A stretch of DNA of 64,000 nucleotides from Collinsella aerofaciens (GTDB lineage: Bacteria > Actinomycetota > Coriobacteriia > Coriobacteriales > Coriobacteriaceae). Positions 61,155-64,000 of this stretch are shown one piece after another; position 1 is the first letter of the stretch, and the number at the start of each line of letters is the position of its first letter. Under the pieces are notes generated by a model. It was not told where the DNA came from, made no database searches, and saw nothing but the letters and a program-made list of their open reading frames with translations. A program made the translations under genes and the position numbers. The stretch is taken from positions 62,001-126,000 of the forward strand of contig NZ_JAQLFL010000005.1 in NCBI RefSeq assembly GCF_028206995.1. Direction: 5' to 3'.

Positions 61155-61640
61155 ATGGCATCACTGGAAGTCGGCAAGGTTCAAATCTATACAGGCGACG
61201 GCAAGGGCAAGACGACGGCTGCGTTGGGGCTCGCCTTGCGCGCGACGGGCTATGGACTCGACGTGCTTATGCTGCAGTTTGCCAAGAAACTGCACTGCGC
61301 CGAGCATGATGCCGCGCCGCGCCTGGGGCTGCGTATTGTGCAGGCCGATCGCGACACGCCCGAGGCTTGCGCCGCACAGATCATGGAGCTCGCACGCGAG
61401 CAGATATCACAGGTCGACGTTCTGATTTTGGACGAACTCGGCGAGGCCATGCGCCGCGGCGTTGTGACGCGCGAGGATGTGGAGGGGCTGATCGCGCTGA
61501 AGCCCGCCACCACGGAGCTCGTGCTCACCGGCCGCGGCTTGCTACCCCTCGCCGACCTTGCCGACCTAGTAACCGAAATGCGCCCCGTCAAACACTACTT
61601 CGACGAAGGCCTCCTAGCCCGCCAAGGCATCGAATACTAA
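61155..61640 (+). CDS. btuR: Corrinoid adenosyltransferase (BtuR/CobA family)
   Basis: A 161-residue ATP:cob(I)alamin adenosyltransferase. It has P-loop YTGDGKGKTTAALGLALRA, a QFAKKLHCAEHD-like substrate segment, DVLILDELGEAMRRG, LTGRG and the C-terminal RPVKHYFDEGLLARQGIEY. It attaches the upper adenosyl ligand to corrinoids and so links to the cluster at 1-17475. It stands alone, divergent from ftsH. Confidence 0.93.
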   Translation: MASLEVGKVQIYTGDGKGKTTAALGLALRATGYGLDVLMLQFAKKLHCAEHDAAPRLGLRIVQADRDTPEACAAQIMELAREQISQVDVLILDELGEAMRRGVVTREDVEGLIALKPATTELVLTGRGLLPLADLADLVTEMRPVKHYFDEGLLARQGIEY

Positions 61641-61657
61641 TCCGGCACTTGGGTAGC

Positions 61658-61703
61658 CATTGGGGACGTTCTTAAATGACTAGTCGCTGGGGACACTCTT
61701 TCT
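61658..61703. repeat. Left flanking repeat of the transposase gene
   Basis: One unit containing GGGGACGTTCTTAAATGACT and AGTCGCTGGGGACACTCTTT. Inverted relative to the repeats at 62628-62699. It lies 18 bases after the btuR stop. Confidence 0.8.
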
Positions 61704-61727
61704 TGGGAAAAGGGCAAAATCCCGGCC

Positions 61728-62498
61728 CTAAAATTCACGCCAACCCGACGTGCCATTCGCAACCGTTGCGCGGCCAAGACCAACCGCCCTAACAATTTGA
61801 TTAACCGTAAGACCTGATTTCCGCATTTTGCAAAGAATCGGTCTGCGCTCGGCTGGAGTCATCGCCTTAATGTCGGAAAGAGAAACAGGCAAAGCAATCT
61901 CCTTCGCGATTTTGAGCACCTCATCATCGAGAACACGAGGACGGGGCTCGGCATCATAAGGTGCGCTCTCTAGTCGCTCATCAAGATAATGCCGATACTC
62001 CAGCGAACCGCCCACGAGTTCCAACACTATACCTGGATCGCAAAACCCAAACCCGTCATAACCATACGCATATGCTCGATAGCTAGACCAGCGATATCTA
62101 TCGACAGCGGAAACACCCGCCTTAACTGGGTTCATATGGATGTAGTCAGCGAGCGCAATTGCCTGAATATCATTCTCAACTGGAATGTTCTTAAACCGAT
62201 CCTGAAACAAATGACCAACACGGTCAGTTTTGCGATTGAAATACTTAGCATATGAGGTAAGGATGCCGCTCATGCAAGATGAGATTCTTCCGTTAGGGTC
62301 ATCAACCATGAGATGAAAATGGTTCGACATGAGGCACCACGCCGTAACGCCAACACCATTGCCAACGAGTTTGCCCTCGAACAACGTGAGCATCCGATAT
62401 CGATCCTCGTCGTCTTCAAAGATGCAAATGCCGCCATTTCCACGCGCGATAATGTGGTTATAGCCCGTCAACGAAACGACTCGACCCGTTCTTGGCAT
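61728..62498 (-). CDS. REP-associated tyrosine transposase (Y1/IS200-like)
   Basis: A 256-residue HUH endonuclease-type transposase. SNHFHLMVD is the HUH motif, and SYAKYFNRKTDRVGHLFQDRF carries the catalytic Tyr region. ALADYIHMNPVKAGV and RYRWSSYRAY are typical of the RAYT group. The C-terminus, KSGLTVNQIVRAVGLGRATVA, is a helix-turn-helix domain. It is flanked by palindromic repeats that are probably its substrate. Frame intact. Confidence 0.9.
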   Translation of the reverse strand: MPRTGRVVSLTGYNHIIARGNGGICIFEDDEDRYRMLTLFEGKLVGNGVGVTAWCLMSNHFHLMVDDPNGRISSCMSGILTSYAKYFNRKTDRVGHLFQDRFKNIPVENDIQAIALADYIHMNPVKAGVSAVDRYRWSSYRAYAYGYDGFGFCDPGIVLELVGGSLEYRHYLDERLESAPYDAEPRPRVLDDEVLKIAKEIALPVSLSDIKAMTPAERRPILCKMRKSGLTVNQIVRAVGLGRATVANGTSGWREF

Positions 62499-62627
62499 AT
62501 CGCCCTCCCATCAAAAACCCACCGGGCAACATCTGATAGGCGCGGACGATCTAATTTGCTGAGCCCGTTCTGCCAGTTTACAAGGGTGTGCAAGACAAAC
62601 TGGATGAAAACCCGAAATTCGTGTCGC

Positions 62628-62699
62628 AAAGAGTGTCCCAAACGACTAGTCATTTAAGAACGTCCCCAACGACTAGTCGTTTAAGAACGTCCCCAATGG
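62628..62699. repeat. Right flanking repeats of the transposase gene (two units)
   Basis: Two tandem units of GACTAGTCRTTTAAGAACGT (R = A then G) ending in CCCCAA, inverted to the left repeat. The centre TTAAATGACTAGTCGTTTAA is itself nearly palindromic. The last base abuts the MATE stop codon. Confidence 0.85.
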
Positions 62700-64000
62700 C
62701 TAGGCGGTGGCGCGGCCTAGCCAGTTGCCGCTGTGGTGGTAGATGGTGAACATCGTGGCCGTGATGAGCCAGGTTACGGGGTATACCAGCAGCAGGTGCT
62801 CAAGCGAGGGATCGAACGGCATAATCGCAAACACCCAGATCACCCTGAGCACGACGGTGCCAAAAATCGTGAGCAACATGGGCTGCAAGCTCACGCCGGC
62901 ACCGCGAATGGATCCCGACGCGTTTTCGATAATCGAGAAAATCGCGTAGAACGGCGCGATGAAATGAAGGATCGTCGTGGTGTACGCCGAAATCGAAGCA
63001 TCGTCGACAAACAGACGCGACAACGGGCCCGAGAACACCAGCAGCACGGCAGACAGGCCACCAATGAGCATAAACGACAGCACGAGCGACGTATGGTAGC
63101 CCTTGCGCATGCGCTCGTAGTTGCGCGCGCCAAAGTTCTGTGCGGAGAACGTGGTGATCGACACGCCGAGCGCCTCGGTAACCATCCAGACAATGCCATC
63201 CAAACGGCCCGAAAGACCCCACGCCGTGGTGACATCGGCACCAAACGAGTTGACCGACACCTGAATCAAAACGTTGGAAATCGAATACGCAGCAGACTGA
63301 AAGCCAAGCGGCAGACCACACGAGATCATGCTCTTACAAATGCCAGGATCAATGCCGAGTTTGGACAGCGAAAGCCGCCACGCCCCCGGTGCGTGCATCA
63401 TGCGAATTACGATCATCGTGGCGTTGGAGCAAATGGTCAGCGCCACCGCGATGCCGCAGCCCAGAGCCTCCATATGAAGCACGGCAACGAAGATGACATC
63501 CAGCACCGCATTAACAAGACAGCCGGAAGCGATGATCACGGCAGGCCCGCGCGTATCGCCCACGGCACGCAGCAGCGCGGTCCCCATATTGAGCAGCAGC
63601 GCCGCAACCATGGCGGCAAAGTAGCAACGAGCATAGGCAACGCCCTCGGCCAAAAGTTCATGCGGCGTATTCATCAAAACGAGCATGGGCTCAACGAACA
63701 CTATGCCAAGAATCGAGAAGACGATACCGCCCACCAGCGCGAGCGTCATGGCCGTGTGGACCGAACGACTCAGTCGCTCATCATCGTGCTGGCCAAAAAA
63801 CTGACCGGTAATGACCGCGCAGCCGGCGCCGACGCCAACGCAAAAGCCAATGCAGAGCTCGGTAAGCACCATCGTGGCTTGAATGCCACCCAATGCGAGC
63901 TTGCCACCAAACTGGCCGACGATAAACGTACCGATAAGCGTGTAAGCCTGTTGAAAAAACGAACTAAAAAAGATGGGAACGCACAGCGACAGCAATTGCT
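62700..64000 (-). CDS. MATE-family efflux transporter, N-terminus outside window
   Basis: About 433 residues are present with ten to twelve hydrophobic helices. The start codon lies beyond the right edge; the first in-frame TTG in view is internal. Visible family features: LCVPIFFSSFFQQAYTLIGTFIVGQFGG, TELCIGFCVGVGAGCAVITGQFFGQ, LLRAVGDTRGP, and AQNFGARNYERMRKGY. MATE proteins export drugs or metabolites using H+ or Na+ gradients. Substrate unknown. Confidence 0.92.
   Translation of the reverse strand, partial: QLLSLCVPIFFSSFFQQAYTLIGTFIVGQFGGKLALGGIQATMVLTELCIGFCVGVGAGCAVITGQFFGQHDDERLSRSVHTAMTLALVGGIVFSILGIVFVEPMLVLMNTPHELLAEGVAYARCYFAAMVAALLLNMGTALLRAVGDTRGPAVIIASGCLVNAVLDVIFVAVLHMEALGCGIAVALTICSNATMIVIRMMHAPGAWRLSLSKLGIDPGICKSMISCGLPLGFQSAAYSISNVLIQVSVNSFGADVTTAWGLSGRLDGIVWMVTEALGVSITTFSAQNFGARNYERMRKGYHTSLVLSFMLIGGLSAVLLVFSGPLSRLFVDDASISAYTTTILHFIAPFYAIFSIIENASGSIRGAGVSLQPMLLTIFGTVVLRVIWVFAIMPFDPSLEHLLLVYPVTWLITATMFTIYHHSGNWLGRATA

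Noticed and set aside
1..64000. CRISPR array
   Set aside because: No series of equal direct repeats with regular spacers was seen; the repeats found are palindromic and dispersed.

Overview
The window looks like a chromosomal segment of a Coriobacteriia actinobacterium, most likely Collinsella or a close relative. This is inferred from the gene content (fructose PTS with tandem 1-phosphofructokinase-like genes, a SigB-type sigma locus, an isoleucine T-box before ileS, EF-P/Asp23/NusB/XseB/TlyA/NadK/RecN in a row) and from the fairly high GC content. No 16S rRNA or other decisive marker is present.

Region 1 (1-17475) is visibly richer in GC than the rest and is devoted to cobalamin and tetrapyrroles. 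A tightly overlapping minus-strand operon carries anaerobic corrinoid synthesis genes in the order cbiF, cbiD, a remnant of cbiL, cbiG, cbiH, cbiET fusion, cbiA, cobT, cobU, cobS, a cobU-like/cobC fusion, cbiB and cobD (cut by the left edge). Diverging from it is a plus-strand operon headed by a strong promoter and a cobalamin riboswitch. It encodes an exported lipid-anchored cobaltochelatase (CbiK type), a small lipoprotein, a substrate-binding lipoprotein with a NEAT-like N-terminal domain, and a BtuC/BtuD-type ABC transporter. Together they suggest metal insertion into, or capture of, a tetrapyrrole outside the membrane, followed by import. The corrinoid adenosyltransferase gene lies far away at 61155. 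Two features argue that the pathway is partly eroded or rewired here: CbiL has lost about two thirds of its length, and cbiC, cbiJ and cbiP are not in the window.

Region 2 (17513-31190) starts at half of a palindromic repeat whose full copies lie at 19192 and 27860. It holds a radical SAM protein, a TetR regulator, a flippase-like membrane protein, tRNA-Glu(CTC), a CCA-adding-type enzyme, two tandem PfkB sugar kinases, PTS enzyme I and HPr, a fructose PTS permease and its divergent RpiR regulator. This is a coherent fructose uptake and phosphorylation block.

Region 3 (31209-61077) is ordinary core genome, mostly on the minus strand: recN-nadK-tlyA-xseB-nusB-asp23-efp, pepP, aroB-like/aroK/yqeG/mltG/ruvX/alaS, an AI-2E family exporter with sigma factor and anti-sigma-like gene, rarA, dgt, a small prepilin peptidase, a glycosyltransferase, rluD, lspA, ileS with T-box, an iron-type alcohol dehydrogenase, a DUF523 protein and ftsH. 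The AroB-like protein has lost every canonical metal ligand, although the adjacent shikimate kinase looks intact.

Region 4 (61155-64000) holds btuR, a REP-associated tyrosine transposase flanked by its own palindromic repeats, and a MATE efflux gene cut by the right edge.
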